Assembly (NCBI RefSeq): GCF_000280495.2
Contig: NZ_CP018016.1
Span: 2,108,001-2,172,000 of the forward strand
Direction of reading: 5' to 3'
DNA length: 64,000 nucleotides
Origin: Kosakonia radicincitans DSM 16656
GTDB lineage: Bacteria; Pseudomonadota; Gammaproteobacteria; Enterobacterales; Enterobacteriaceae
Shown here: positions 8,240 to 18,200 of the stretch, piece by piece
Position numbering within the stretch: the first letter of the stretch is position 1
Layout of the letters: every line of letters begins with the position of its first letter
The notes under the pieces: generated by a model
What the model saw: only the letters and a program-made list of their open reading frames with translations
Told to the model about the DNA's origin: nothing
Databases searched by the model: none
Translations under genes and position numbers: made by a program

Positions 8240-9145
8240 ATGGCTGTTATTAATACTAACACCCTGTCGCTGACGACTCAGAACAACCTGACCAAATCTC
8301 AGGCTTCTCTGGGTACCGCTATCGAGCGTCTCTCTTCCGGTCTGCGTATCAACAGCGCGAAAGATGACGCTGCTGGCCAGGCGATTGCTAACCGCTTTAC
8401 TTCCAACATCAACGGTCTGACCGTTGCTGCCCGTAACGCCAACGACGGTATCTCCCTGTCGCAGACGGCTGAAGGCGCGTTGAGCGAAATCAACAACAAC
8501 CTGCAGCGTATCCGTGACCTGACCGTTCAGGCGCAGAACAGCTCCAACTCTGCTTCTGACATCGACTCCATCCAGGCTGAAGTTAACCAGCGTATGGAAG
8601 AGATCAACCGTGTTACCACCCAGACCGACTTCAACGGCATCAAAGTGCTGAACACCGGTTCCGGCTCCAGCAGCTACAACTTCCAGGTTGGCGCGAAAGA
8701 CGGCGAAACCATCTCCATCAGCCTCAGCTCTTCTGATTCCTACAACCTGTACAACGCCACTGGCGCAACCTTCCAGACCACCGGTCAGACCATCAACGGT
8801 ACTGCCCGTGCCACTGCGGCTGAAGGTTTCGACGTACTGAGCGGTACCGTAACCTCCGGTGGTACTGTTGACGGTAGCCCGCTGGCAGATATCGATGCGG
8901 CAATCAAAGCGGTTGACTCCCAGCGCAGCCTGCTGGGTGCGTCCCAGAACCGTTTCGAATCCACCATCACTAACCTGAACAACACCGTGAACAACCTGAC
9001 GTCTGCCCGCAGCCGTATTCAGGACTCCGATTACGCGACCGAAGTATCGAACATGTCCCGCGCGCAGATCCTGCAGCAGGCCGGTTCTTCTGTTCTGGCT
9101 CAGGCCAACCAGGTTCCGCAGACCATGCTGTCCCTGCTGCGTTAA
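8240..9145 (+). CDS. fliC: Flagellin, tandem copy 1
   Basis: A 301-residue flagellin, the filament subunit exported by the flagellar type III system. Conserved D0/D1 ends are intact ([14 protein letters not shown] at the start, [10 protein letters not shown] at the end), including the region recognised by plant FLS2 and animal TLR5 (about residues 29-50 and 89-96). E. coli FliC is about 500 residues; the outer D2/D3 domains are missing here and replaced by a short Ser/Thr/Gly-rich variable segment (about residues 165-215). It differs from copy 2 at a handful of residues (EEINRV, GSGSSS, SLSSSD, TVNNL). Confidence 0.96.
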   Translation: MAVINTNTLSLTTQNNLTKSQASLGTAIERLSSGLRINSAKDDAAGQAIANRFTSNINGLTVAARNANDGISLSQTAEGALSEINNNLQRIRDLTVQAQNSSNSASDIDSIQAEVNQRMEEINRVTTQTDFNGIKVLNTGSGSSSYNFQVGAKDGETISISLSSSDSYNLYNATGATFQTTGQTINGTARATAAEGFDVLSGTVTSGGTVDGSPLADIDAAIKAVDSQRSLLGASQNRFESTITNLNNTVNNLTSARSRIQDSDYATEVSNMSRAQILQQAGSSVLAQANQVPQTMLSLLR

Positions 9146-9168
9146 TCGCAAAATTAGTAATAAAGAAG

Positions 9169-9193
9169 GGCGCCGCTTGTCGGCGCCTTTTTT
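9169..9193 (+). terminator. Terminator of flagellin copy 1
   Basis: A perfect 7-bp stem GGCGCCG/CGGCGCC with a 5-base loop is followed by six T. Confidence 0.9.
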
Positions 9194-9237
9194 ATTTGCG
9201 TTAAAAACCTGGCACCGCAAAAAAATAAAAAAATCGC

Positions 9238-9264
9238 TAAAGAGTTTATTACCCCCGTCGATAA
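9238..9264 (+). promoter_or_regulatory. Sigma-28 promoter of flagellin copy 2
   Basis: TAAA (9238-9241), a 15-base spacer and GTCGATAA (9257-9264). The sequence from this -10 to the ATG is nearly identical to that of copy 3, showing a shared origin of the upstream region. Confidence 0.85.
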
Positions 9265-9332
9265 CAATTTTGACGGTGATGAAGCCGCTGGCGCATACCG
9301 GAATATAAATTTCTCAATGAAGGATAATTATC

Positions 9333-10238
9333 ATGGCTGTTATTAATACTAACACCCTGTCGCTGACGACTCAGAATAACCTGACTAAGTCTCAGGCTTC
9401 CCTGGGTACTGCGATCGAGCGTCTCTCTTCCGGTCTGCGTATCAACAGCGCGAAAGACGACGCTGCTGGCCAGGCGATTGCTAACCGCTTTACTTCCAAC
9501 ATCAACGGTCTGACCGTTGCTGCCCGTAACGCCAACGACGGTATCTCCCTGTCGCAGACGGCTGAAGGCGCGTTGAGCGAAATCAACAACAACTTACAGC
9601 GTATCCGTGACCTGACCGTTCAGGCGCAGAACAGCTCCAACTCTGCTTCTGACATCGACTCCATCCAGGCTGAAGTTAACCAGCGTATGGAAGAAGTTAA
9701 CCGCGTTACCACCCAGACCGACTTCAACGGCATCAAAGTGCTGAACACCGGTTCCGGTACCAGCAGCTACAACTTCCAGGTTGGCGCAAAAGACGGCGAA
9801 ACCATCTCCATCAGCCTGGATTCTTCGGATTCCTACAACCTGTACAACGCCACTGGCGCAACCTTCCAGACCACCGGTCAGACCATCAACGGTACTGCAC
9901 GTGCGACTGCGGCTGAAGGTTTCGACGTACTGAGCGGTACCGTAACCTCCGGTGGTACTGTTGACGGTAGCCCGCTGGCAGATATCGATGCGGCAATCAA
10001 AGCGGTTGACTCCCAGCGCAGCCTGCTGGGTGCGTCCCAGAACCGTTTCGAATCCACCATCACCAACCTGAACAACACCGTGAGCAACCTGACGTCTGCT
10101 CGTAGCCGTATTCAGGACTCCGATTACGCGACCGAAGTATCGAACATGTCCCGCGCGCAGATCCTGCAGCAGGCTGGTTCTTCCGTACTGGCTCAGGCCA
10201 ACCAGGTTCCGCAGACCATGCTGTCCCTGCTGCGTTAA
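9333..10238 (+). CDS. fliC2: Flagellin, tandem copy 2 (mosaic)
   Basis: A 301-residue flagellin with the same D0/D1 ends as its neighbours. The variable segment ([17 protein letters not shown] onward) and the 3' flank match copy 1. The 5' flank, residues EEVNRV, GSGTSS and SLDSSD, and the C-terminal TVSNL tract with its silent substitutions match copy 3. It therefore looks like a gene-conversion mosaic of the two outer copies. It has its own sigma-28 promoter and terminator, so it should be expressed. The symbol is descriptive only. Confidence 0.95.
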   Translation: MAVINTNTLSLTTQNNLTKSQASLGTAIERLSSGLRINSAKDDAAGQAIANRFTSNINGLTVAARNANDGISLSQTAEGALSEINNNLQRIRDLTVQAQNSSNSASDIDSIQAEVNQRMEEVNRVTTQTDFNGIKVLNTGSGTSSYNFQVGAKDGETISISLDSSDSYNLYNATGATFQTTGQTINGTARATAAEGFDVLSGTVTSGGTVDGSPLADIDAAIKAVDSQRSLLGASQNRFESTITNLNNTVSNLTSARSRIQDSDYATEVSNMSRAQILQQAGSSVLAQANQVPQTMLSLLR

Positions 10239-10262
10239 TCGCAAAATTAGTAATAAAGAAGG

Positions 10263-10286
10263 GCGCCGCTTGTCGGCGCTTTTTTA
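10263..10286 (+). terminator. Terminator of flagellin copy 2
   Basis: The stem GCGCCG/CGGCGC has the same loop as after copy 1 and a following T-run. One base of the stem differs from copy 1. Confidence 0.88.
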
Positions 10287-10341
10287 TTTTATATATCGTT
10301 TTTTTTGCCGACGAAAATTACATAAAAAAGATAAAAAGCAT

Positions 10342-10368
10342 TAAAGAGTTCGGCGACAGCGTCGATAA
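10342..10368 (+). promoter_or_regulatory. Sigma-28 promoter of flagellin copy 3
   Basis: TAAA (10342-10345), a 15-base spacer and GTCGATAA (10361-10368), again one base from consensus. Confidence 0.85.
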
Positions 10369-10436
10369 CAATTTAGACGGTGATGAAGCCGCTGGCCCAT
10401 GCCGGAATATAAATTTCTCAATGAAGGATAACTATC

Positions 10437-11339
10437 ATGGCTGTTATTAATACTAACACCCTGTCGCTGACTACTCAGAATAACCTGACCAAATCTCAGG
10501 CTTCTCTGGGTACTGCGATCGAGCGTCTCTCTTCCGGCTTGCGTATCAACAGCGCGAAAGACGATGCTGCTGGCCAGGCGATTGCTAACCGCTTTACTTC
10601 CAACATCAACGGCCTGACCGTTGCTGCCCGTAACGCCAACGACGGTATCTCCCTGTCGCAGACGGCTGAAGGCGCGTTGAGCGAAATCAACAACAACTTA
10701 CAGCGTATCCGTGACCTGACCGTTCAGGCGCAGAACAGCTCCAACTCTGCTTCTGACATCGACTCCATCCAGGCTGAAGTTAACCAGCGTATGGAAGAAG
10801 TTAACCGTGTTACCACCCAGACCGACTTCAACGGCATCAAAGTGCTGAACACCGGTTCCGGTACCAGCAGCTACAACTTCCAGGTTGGCGCAAAAGACGG
10901 CGAAACTATCTCCATCAGCCTGGATTCTTCAGATTCCTACAACCTGTTCAACGCGACAGGCGCAACAGCGTCTACCGGTGGCGTGGTTAACGGCAACGCA
11001 CGTGCGACTGCGGCTGAAGGTTTCGACGTACTGAGCGGTACTGTTGATGCCACTGGCGGCACCAACGGCGGCCCGCTGGCAGATATCGATGCGGCAATCA
11101 AAGCGGTTGACTCCCAGCGCAGCCTGCTGGGTGCGTCCCAGAACCGTTTCGAATCCACCATCACCAACCTGAACAACACCGTGAGCAACCTGACGTCTGC
11201 TCGTAGCCGTATTCAGGACTCCGATTACGCGACCGAAGTATCGAACATGTCCCGCGCGCAGATCCTGCAGCAGGCTGGTTCTTCCGTACTGGCTCAGGCC
11301 AACCAGGTTCCGCAGACCATGCTGTCCCTGCTGCGTTAA
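10437..11339 (+). CDS. fliC3: Flagellin, tandem copy 3
   Basis: A 300-residue flagellin with conserved D0/D1 ends. Its variable segment differs from copies 1 and 2 ([19 protein letters not shown], then [13 protein letters not shown]). Outside that segment it is almost identical to copy 2 in protein and DNA. It also lacks D2/D3 domains. It is the last gene before the glycosyltransferase island and has a distinct terminator at 11359-11381. The symbol is descriptive only. Confidence 0.95.
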   Translation: MAVINTNTLSLTTQNNLTKSQASLGTAIERLSSGLRINSAKDDAAGQAIANRFTSNINGLTVAARNANDGISLSQTAEGALSEINNNLQRIRDLTVQAQNSSNSASDIDSIQAEVNQRMEEVNRVTTQTDFNGIKVLNTGSGTSSYNFQVGAKDGETISISLDSSDSYNLFNATGATASTGGVVNGNARATAAEGFDVLSGTVDATGGTNGGPLADIDAAIKAVDSQRSLLGASQNRFESTITNLNNTVSNLTSARSRIQDSDYATEVSNMSRAQILQQAGSSVLAQANQVPQTMLSLLR

Positions 11340-11358
11340 TTCGCAACGGATTAAAAAA

Positions 11359-11381
11359 GGCATCTTCGGATGCCTTTTTTT
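11359..11381 (+). terminator. Terminator of flagellin copy 3
   Basis: GGCATC-TTCG-GATGCC with a UUCG-type tetraloop and seven T. It differs from the terminators of copies 1 and 2. Confidence 0.92.
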
Positions 11382-11522
11382 ATGTCCAATCGTCAGATAT
11401 AGCGCCTTTTCTACTGGCTGTTTTTCCTCTCGATCTTTCCTTACTCCCCCACAATATTGCATAACGACAGAAACGCCCTTTGATAGCCCCGGCCAACAGG
11501 CCCGGCGTGCTGAGGATGAGAG

Positions 11523-14500
11523 ATGCGAAGCCTATTAATTAGCGTTGATAAATTTGACGCCTTTACGCCCCATACCAACGAATTACTCGATATTGCCGAT
11601 GTGCTGCTGGCACAGAACTGGCGGGTAGATCTCATCACCAGTAGTGCAGGAAAGGCACTGAACGCGGAGATCGATCGCCTGAAGGCGACAGGGCGCTTTG
11701 GGTTGGTGACCGACCAGCAGGGTGAGCCAGACACGCAATATGATATTATCTGGATCTATCGCGGTTTCTTCAGCGATAAACTGCTCGATGCGATCGCTAC
11801 TGAACGTCTCCGCGGCGCGATGATTTTCCGCCATTTCAACGACTATAACGATCTCTATATTCCCTGGGGCGTGGCGCTGGAAAACCAGTTCGCAGCACTG
11901 ACGCTCGATCTCTCGCCGCGCACTTCCGCGCTGCTGCTGCAAACCGGTGTGGAAAGCACTCAACTGAAAAACTTGCCGTGGACGGTTCCGGCGCGTTTCA
12001 GCCAGTATGTGCGCACCCGCGAATCGTCGACGCTGGCGCGCGCAGTCTACATTGCGCCGAAAATGTCGGCGGAGATGTACGAAGTGCAGCAGCGTGCCCG
12101 CGAAGCTGGCGTTCAGATAGACTGGCTGGATCTTAACCAGCAAGCGCAGCGCATCGATCCGGCCTGGCTGGAACACTATGACGTCGTGATCGGCAATGAT
12201 GATAGCGTGGCGAAAGCGTTGACACTTGGGATCCCGCTGTTTCTGGTGAACGAGGGCTATGTCGAAGGCTATCTGAACGACGCGAACGTCGCCCGCCATG
12301 AAGCCGAGCATTTCTGTGCGCTGTCGCTGCGCAACTGCCCGGATGCCGATGAGTGGGTTGAGATGCTGCAAAGCGGCTACGCCAGCGCACTGGCGTGGAC
12401 TCAGGCGCAGCGCGCGGATCTGGCGGCGAAATGGTCGCTGGAGACCGCGCTGGATGCCATCGTAAATGCGCCGCTGGTAGCGAAGACACGCCAGCTTGAT
12501 GAAAAATCCCGCTATGCGCTTAATTTTCACAGTAAAGCGGTGCTGGCACAGCAGCAAACCTCCGATTACTCCTTTACCCGTTGGCTGGACGATCGCCAGA
12601 TCAGCGAAGCGCGGCGGGAAGCGCTGCTCACTTTTGCCCGGGCGTACCCGGATAAAGCCAGCATTGGCGTCATTATCCTTGGCGACAATCAGGCCAGCGC
12701 ACGCACGCGGGCGTCGGTGGAAAGCCAGTCGCTGACGGCCGTCAGTCTTGATGTGATTGCCGATGATACCGCATGGCCTGCTGCGGCCAATGCGCTGCTG
12801 CAAGCGCGTAGCGCCGAAGCGATGTTGCTGATCCCCGCAGGTTTTACGTTGCGTGACGACGCGCTGCTGCGTTTTGCTGAGCAACGTATGAACCAGCAAA
12901 ATGCCGGGCTGTTTTACTGTGATGAAATGACGCGGGCGGAAAACGGCGAACCGGTATTCACCCTGCGTCCAGGCGTCAATATCGATCTGCTGCGCGGTGT
13001 GCCTTATATCGGTCAGACGGTACTTTTTTCGCGGGAAATTGCCTTGCAGGTGGGAGGATTCAGCGGTCATTATCCCCACGCGGCGCATATCGATTTGCTG
13101 TGGCGCTTTGTCGAAGGACAGGGCGCAGGCGCCGTGGGCCGTGTGGCGGAAGTGCTGGTGGAAAACCCGCATCCGGCAACCCACTGGAGCGAGGCGGCAG
13201 AGGTGGTCGCTGAATGCGAGCAGGCGTTGCTGGCGCATCTGCAACGGCTGGGAATTAACGCCACGCTGGAAGAGGGATTAGCGGAGAACATTAAACGCCT
13301 GCGCTATCAGTGGCAGGCGATGCCGCTGGTGTCGATCATTATTCCGACCCGCGATCGCTTTGCGCTGCTGAAGCGCTGCATTGAAAGTCTGATGGAAAAG
13401 ACCCGCTATCAGCGCTATGAGCTGCTGATCGTTGATAACCAGTCGGTGGAGGAGGATGCCTGCCGTTTCCTCAACGATCTGGCGGCGCTGGGGCTCGATC
13501 AGGTGCGCATTCTGCGTTACGACGCGCCCTTTAATTTCGCTGAAATCAATAATGCCGCCGCGCAACAAGCGCGTGGCGATGTGCTGGTGTTTCTCAATAA
13601 TGACTGCGAAATTATCGACGGTAACTGGCTGGATGCGCTGCTTGAACATACGCTGCGCCCGGAAGTAGGGCTGGTGGGCGCACGTCTGGAGTATCAGGAC
13701 GGCCGTATTCAACATGGCGGCTATTTAGTCGGCGTGCAGCACGGTGTTGATGTCGCCTTCGATGGCGCTGACGGGCAGAGCAATGGTTTTCAGCACTTTC
13801 TGAAAACGCCGCGTAACCTGGCTGCGGTGAGCGCCTCCTGCATGATGGTGCGTAAAGAGGTTTTCTTCTCCTTAAACGGCTTTACCCAGGAGCGTTATCC
13901 CCTCTATTTCGCCGATGTGGATCTGGGGTTGCGCGCGCAGCAGCAGGGATATCTCAATGTCTGGACGCCTTACGCCCGCGTGAAACATATGGGCGGCGCG
14001 ACACGTTTATTCGGCAACAAAATTGGCGTGCAGGAGCGTCCGTTGTTGCAGGACTATACGACGCTGCGCGGTGAGTGGCAGCAGGGGTTGCTGAATGAAC
14101 CCTCGTACCATCCGCTGATGCAGAAGATGGGCAAAGCCTTCACGCTGAGCGCAAGTATTGCGCGGTTGCACCAGCCGCTGCCTGGCCGCCCATTGCCGGT
14201 GGTGTTAGCCCATCACATCAACTGGGTCGGTGGCGGCCATCACCGGGTGATGCAACCGTTCAAAGCGCTGGAACGCCATTTGATGATCGAAGGCGGGCTG
14301 ACGAACACCATTCCCGGCCTGATGGAAGCGGCGCAAATGCGGCCGGATGTGATTCTGCTTGAGCTGATCACCGGCAGCCGCTTCCCGGATATCATGAAGC
14401 AGTTACGCGATGTCAGCGGCGCGAAAATCGTGCTGGAATATGATGATTACCTGCTGAACGTGCCAATGAAAAACGGTAACCGTCAGCACTTCCCGCCGCA

Positions 14501-15173
14501 AATGCTGAAAAACTTCCGCAAAGTGATGGACACCGCCGACTGGGTTGTCGTTTCTACTGCGCCGCTGGCTGAAGCCTACAGCCGATTCCACAGTGATATT
14601 CGCATTGCGCAAAACCGCCTGGCACCGAATCAGTGGGATCACCTGCTCAGCGCCCGTGGAACCGGGAAAAAAGTGCGCGTCGGTTGGGCCGGAGGCAGCT
14701 CGCATACTGGCGATCTGGAGATCCTGTTGCCGCTGATCAAAGAGCTGGAAGGGCAGGTGGAGTGGGTGTTTATGGGCATGAAGCCGCGCAACGTGCTTTG
14801 CGAATTCCACCCCGGTGTACCGTTTGAAATGTACCCGGAGAAACTGGCCAGCCTGAATCTCGACCTGGCGCTGGTGCCGCTGGAAATCAACCAGTTCAAC
14901 GAATGCAAGAGCAACCTGCGTTTGCTGGAGATTGGCACCTGCGGTGTGCCGATCATCGCTACCGACATTGAGCCTTATCGCTGCAATCTGCCGGTGACGC
15001 TGGTGGCGAACCGCTTTAAAGACTGGATGAACGCGATTCAGGCGTACATTCACGATCCGGCGTTGCGCGAGCGGCAGGGTGATGCGCTGCGTGCCGCCGT
15101 GCGCAGCGACTGGTATCTGCGGGATGCCGGGCTCGATGACTGGCGTCAGGGCTGGTTACCGGCCGACAAGTAA
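11523..15173 (+). CDS. Large multi-domain glycosyltransferase A (putative flagellin glycosylation)
   Basis: A 1216-residue cytoplasmic protein without membrane segments. Three parts can be seen: an N-terminal GT-B-like half plus a degenerate GT-A-like stretch (about 1-590), a GT2 domain from residue 600 (PLVSIIIPTRD, LLIVDNQS, VFLNND as the metal-binding DXD equivalent, ending near 825), and a C-terminal GT4-like domain from about 890 (GGGHHRV, VRVGWAGGSSHTGDLE, LLEIGTCGVPII). Such fused transferases assemble glycans on surface polymers or on flagellin. Lying directly behind the flagellins, flagellin is the likely acceptor, but that is inference. The ATG at 11523 has an AGGA ribosome-binding site. 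It has its own terminator and runs convergent to transferase B. Confidence 0.8.
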   Translation: MRSLLISVDKFDAFTPHTNELLDIADVLLAQNWRVDLITSSAGKALNAEIDRLKATGRFGLVTDQQGEPDTQYDIIWIYRGFFSDKLLDAIATERLRGAMIFRHFNDYNDLYIPWGVALENQFAALTLDLSPRTSALLLQTGVESTQLKNLPWTVPARFSQYVRTRESSTLARAVYIAPKMSAEMYEVQQRAREAGVQIDWLDLNQQAQRIDPAWLEHYDVVIGNDDSVAKALTLGIPLFLVNEGYVEGYLNDANVARHEAEHFCALSLRNCPDADEWVEMLQSGYASALAWTQAQRADLAAKWSLETALDAIVNAPLVAKTRQLDEKSRYALNFHSKAVLAQQQTSDYSFTRWLDDRQISEARREALLTFARAYPDKASIGVIILGDNQASARTRASVESQSLTAVSLDVIADDTAWPAAANALLQARSAEAMLLIPAGFTLRDDALLRFAEQRMNQQNAGLFYCDEMTRAENGEPVFTLRPGVNIDLLRGVPYIGQTVLFSREIALQVGGFSGHYPHAAHIDLLWRFVEGQGAGAVGRVAEVLVENPHPATHWSEAAEVVAECEQALLAHLQRLGINATLEEGLAENIKRLRYQWQAMPLVSIIIPTRDRFALLKRCIESLMEKTRYQRYELLIVDNQSVEEDACRFLNDLAALGLDQVRILRYDAPFNFAEINNAAAQQARGDVLVFLNNDCEIIDGNWLDALLEHTLRPEVGLVGARLEYQDGRIQHGGYLVGVQHGVDVAFDGADGQSNGFQHFLKTPRNLAAVSASCMMVRKEVFFSLNGFTQERYPLYFADVDLGLRAQQQGYLNVWTPYARVKHMGGATRLFGNKIGVQERPLLQDYTTLRGEWQQGLLNEPSYHPLMQKMGKAFTLSASIARLHQPLPGRPLPVVLAHHINWVGGGHHRVMQPFKALERHLMIEGGLTNTIPGLMEAAQMRPDVILLELITGSRFPDIMKQLRDVSGAKIVLEYDDYLLNVPMKNGNRQHFPPQMLKNFRKVMDTADWVVVSTAPLAEAYSRFHSDIRIAQNRLAPNQWDHLLSARGTGKKVRVGWAGGSSHTGDLEILLPLIKELEGQVEWVFMGMKPRNVLCEFHPGVPFEMYPEKLASLNLDLALVPLEINQFNECKSNLRLLEIGTCGVPIIATDIEPYRCNLPVTLVANRFKDWMNAIQAYIHDPALRERQGDALRAAVRSDWYLRDAGLDDWRQGWLPADK

Positions 15174-15180
15174 AAGAAAA

Positions 15181-15202
15181 GGCGCTGCGAAGCGCCTTTT
15201 TT
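15181..15202 (+). terminator. Terminator of glycosyltransferase A
   Basis: GGCGCT-GCGA-AGCGCC followed by six T. An A-rich stretch precedes it, so it may also act for the convergent gene. Confidence 0.9.
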
Positions 15203-15233
15203 GTTGCCATCGGCTGTTATGCCCGGAGAAACA

Positions 15234-18200
15234 TTAATCCGGTAACCAGAGTTGCGCCTGGCGCAGCAGGCTTTCGCCGTTCCACATACCGTTTTCCAGC
15301 ACGTACAGACGCAAATTATCGCCAAGTTGTGCCGCCATCGCCGCATCAAGCAGATGGTTTTCAATGGATTCGCGCCAGCTTCTTGCGCGATTTTCGACGC
15401 GCGTAACGCCAGCAATGCTCTGTGTGCTGATGATATCGCTGCAAATCACCGGCACACCGCAGGCGCCATATTCAAGCAGACGTACCGGGCTAAGCGCCCG
15501 GTTCCACGGCGTATCGGCCAACGGTTCCACGGCGAGATCGAGATTCAGGCTGGCCAGCTTTTTCGCAAAATGCTGCGGGCGAACCGGGGCATGGAATTCG
15601 CTGACCCACTCCTGAAGGGAAGGCGGACAGTAGCCATAGAACACCCATTCAACCCGATCGGCTAACTGGCTGACCAGCTTATGAATCAGTTCCAGATCGC
15701 CGGTATTCGCCGCGGTTCCGCACCAGCCGATGCGCGGTTTCTTACCCATGCCACGCTGGCTGGATAACCCCGACCATTGCTGTGGCGAAAGTAGCGTTGG
15801 CATCACGCGGATGTCGCTGTGCAGCCCCGCGCACTGTTCGGCCAGCTCGTTACTGGCGACGATCAGGCGATCCACATGCGCCAGCGTACCGCGCAGCGCG
15901 GCGAAAATATCCTGTGGCAGATCGTTACGTTCCTCGGCATTGACCGGTAAGCCAGGCAACCAGCAATCCAGATCGAAGATTTTAAACACCGATGCTGCCT
16001 GCGGCAGACGACGCAACCACTCCTGCGCGCCATCACTGATTTGTCGATGGACGATCAGTGCATCCGGCGCAAAACGACTGATATCGGTATAGGTGCTGGG
16101 ATGATAATTAATTTGCCCTTCGACGACGCCCGCGCTATTCAGTAATGCTAACGGCGCATCGAGGCGCAACCGGCTGCCGGGCTGGCTTTGCAATGGAAAG
16201 GCGATCAAACGTGGCAGCGGCTTCCAGTGCAACGGCTGCCAGCTTTTATTACTGCTGGCTTCAAACTGGAATCCCGCGCCATCCAGCGACAGATTAGGGT
16301 TATAGGCCGGATCGTTAGCGATAAGCGGCATCCATTTGGCGTACATGGTGTCCTGTTCGGCCATAAAGCGCTGGCGTTTTTTCTCCTGCACGGTCTTATC
16401 GACCTTCTTCTGGCTGACGCTGCCTTCGTGCATGACGAGGGCATGCGGCGTCCACACCGTTAAATAGCCCGCTTCACGCACCTTCAGGCACAGATCGACA
16501 TCGTTATAGGAGACAGTGAAGTTCTCTTCATCGAGCCCGCCGACCTGTTCATAGACTGATTTGCGGATTAACAGACACGCGGCAGTGACCACGTTGTAAT
16601 TCTGGTCAACCAGCAGACGATTCATATAACCGGCGCGGTTGTTTTCGCTGCCGATAAAGGGATGATCCGCCGGGCCACGCAGCCCCAGCACCACGCCCGC
16701 ATGCTGGACTTTACCGTCCGGGTAGAGCAGCTTCGCGCCGGTGATCCCCACTTCCGGGCGTAACCCATGATTCAGCATATGATCCAGCCAGTTTTCGCTG
16801 ATCACTGCCGTATCGTTATTCAGTAATACCAGGTATTCACCGCGCGCTTCCCGCGCGGCCATATTGTTGATAGCGGAATAGTTAAACGGATGTGGATAGC
16901 GCAATACGCGAATGCGTTCAGGATCGATAGTTGAGATCCCCTCCAGCCACTGCAATGCTTCCGGGGTCTCGCTGTTGTTATCAACAATCAGCAGTTCGTA
17001 ATTCCGGTAACGCGTCTTCTCCAGCAGGCTGGTGACGCAGGTACTCAGAATAGTAAGCTGATCTTTGGTCGGGATAATAATCGAGACCAGCGGTTGTTGC
17101 TGATGGTTATAACGCAGGGCATACAGCCCCGGATGGGTAGCCACTACAGTACCCTGTGCATAGCCGCGATTGTGCAGATGCTGGGTTAAAATCGCCTGTT
17201 CTTCCGGTTGGCTGGCCTGCACTGGCGGATGGCCAACCACAAACGGTTCCGGCAGATGACCAGCAAAGCCCATCCCTTTTTGTTCAATCAGACGAACAAT
17301 AAACTCGAACTGCCAGGCCTGCAGATACGTCGGGTTAAACCCACCCGCTGCCAGAATCGCTTCACTGCGGAAAATCCAGTGGCGAGCCATCTCTGCCGGG
17401 TAGCTGAGCAGTAAATCGAGGTTGAAATCCGGGCGCATCGCCGTGGTGACAATTTCGCCGTTCTGCATGTAGAACTCATCGCCATAAATCGCATCGCAGG
17501 CGGAGGCGCCATCCAGCGCCAGATCGAACATCAGCATGCCGCTCTCAAGCAGCACTTCACCGGCATCCATGAACATCACCCAGTCAGACGGCTGGCTGGC
17601 GACGTACTGATTGATGATACCAATCTGATTATCTTGTCGCGCGATGAGCGTCGGCGCAGGAAGAGCGGCGCTCTGCTCCGTGATGACCACCGGATTTAGC
17701 GTCAGTCCAAACCCGGCGTAGCGTTGCAGGCTTTGCAGTGTTGACGTGACAGCATCAGGATGATGTCCGTACTGCGAGATAAAAACGGTTAACGTTTGCT
17801 GCGTGTTGCGCGCCTGTTGGAAAGCTTCCACCAGGGGCCGGAACTGCGTTTGCAGGCGGCGTTCGTCGAGCCATTTGTTGATTTTGTTGCTGTAGAACCG
17901 GCGCACGGAGACTTGTAGAGAGTTATGCAGTGCATGCAGCAGGTTTTCCGTCTGGAAACGCTGCTCGCCGTGCATCAGCGCGACTTTGACCTTTTCATTC
18001 TCTTCTTTATTACCGCTGTACCAGCCCAGTTCTCTGACAATTTGCGGCATTCGGGTATAGGTTCTGTTAATGACATCGCCATATTTCCCGGTATGCACGA
18101 GCTGGCTACTCTGGTTCTCTGAGACGCGGAAAGCCGAGAGCGTTTCGGCGACAAAGGCCAGGTTGCCGAGGCGCAGTAACTTCAGATACAGCGTCATATC

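Noticed and set aside
8012..9220. Long open frame (402 codons) on the minus strand opposite flagellin copy 1
   Set aside because: Antisense shadow of a highly codon-biased gene; similar frames appear opposite the other flagellin copies and it has no family resemblance.
8240..11339. Flagellar phase variation by DNA inversion (hin/fljBA type)
   Set aside because: All three flagellins are in direct orientation with individual promoters; no recombinase gene, FljA repressor or inverted hix-like sites are present.
11583..13244. 553-codon open frame opposite glycosyltransferase A
   Set aside because: Composition (Arg/His/Gln-rich, no domain) is that of an antisense shadow in a GC-rich coding region.
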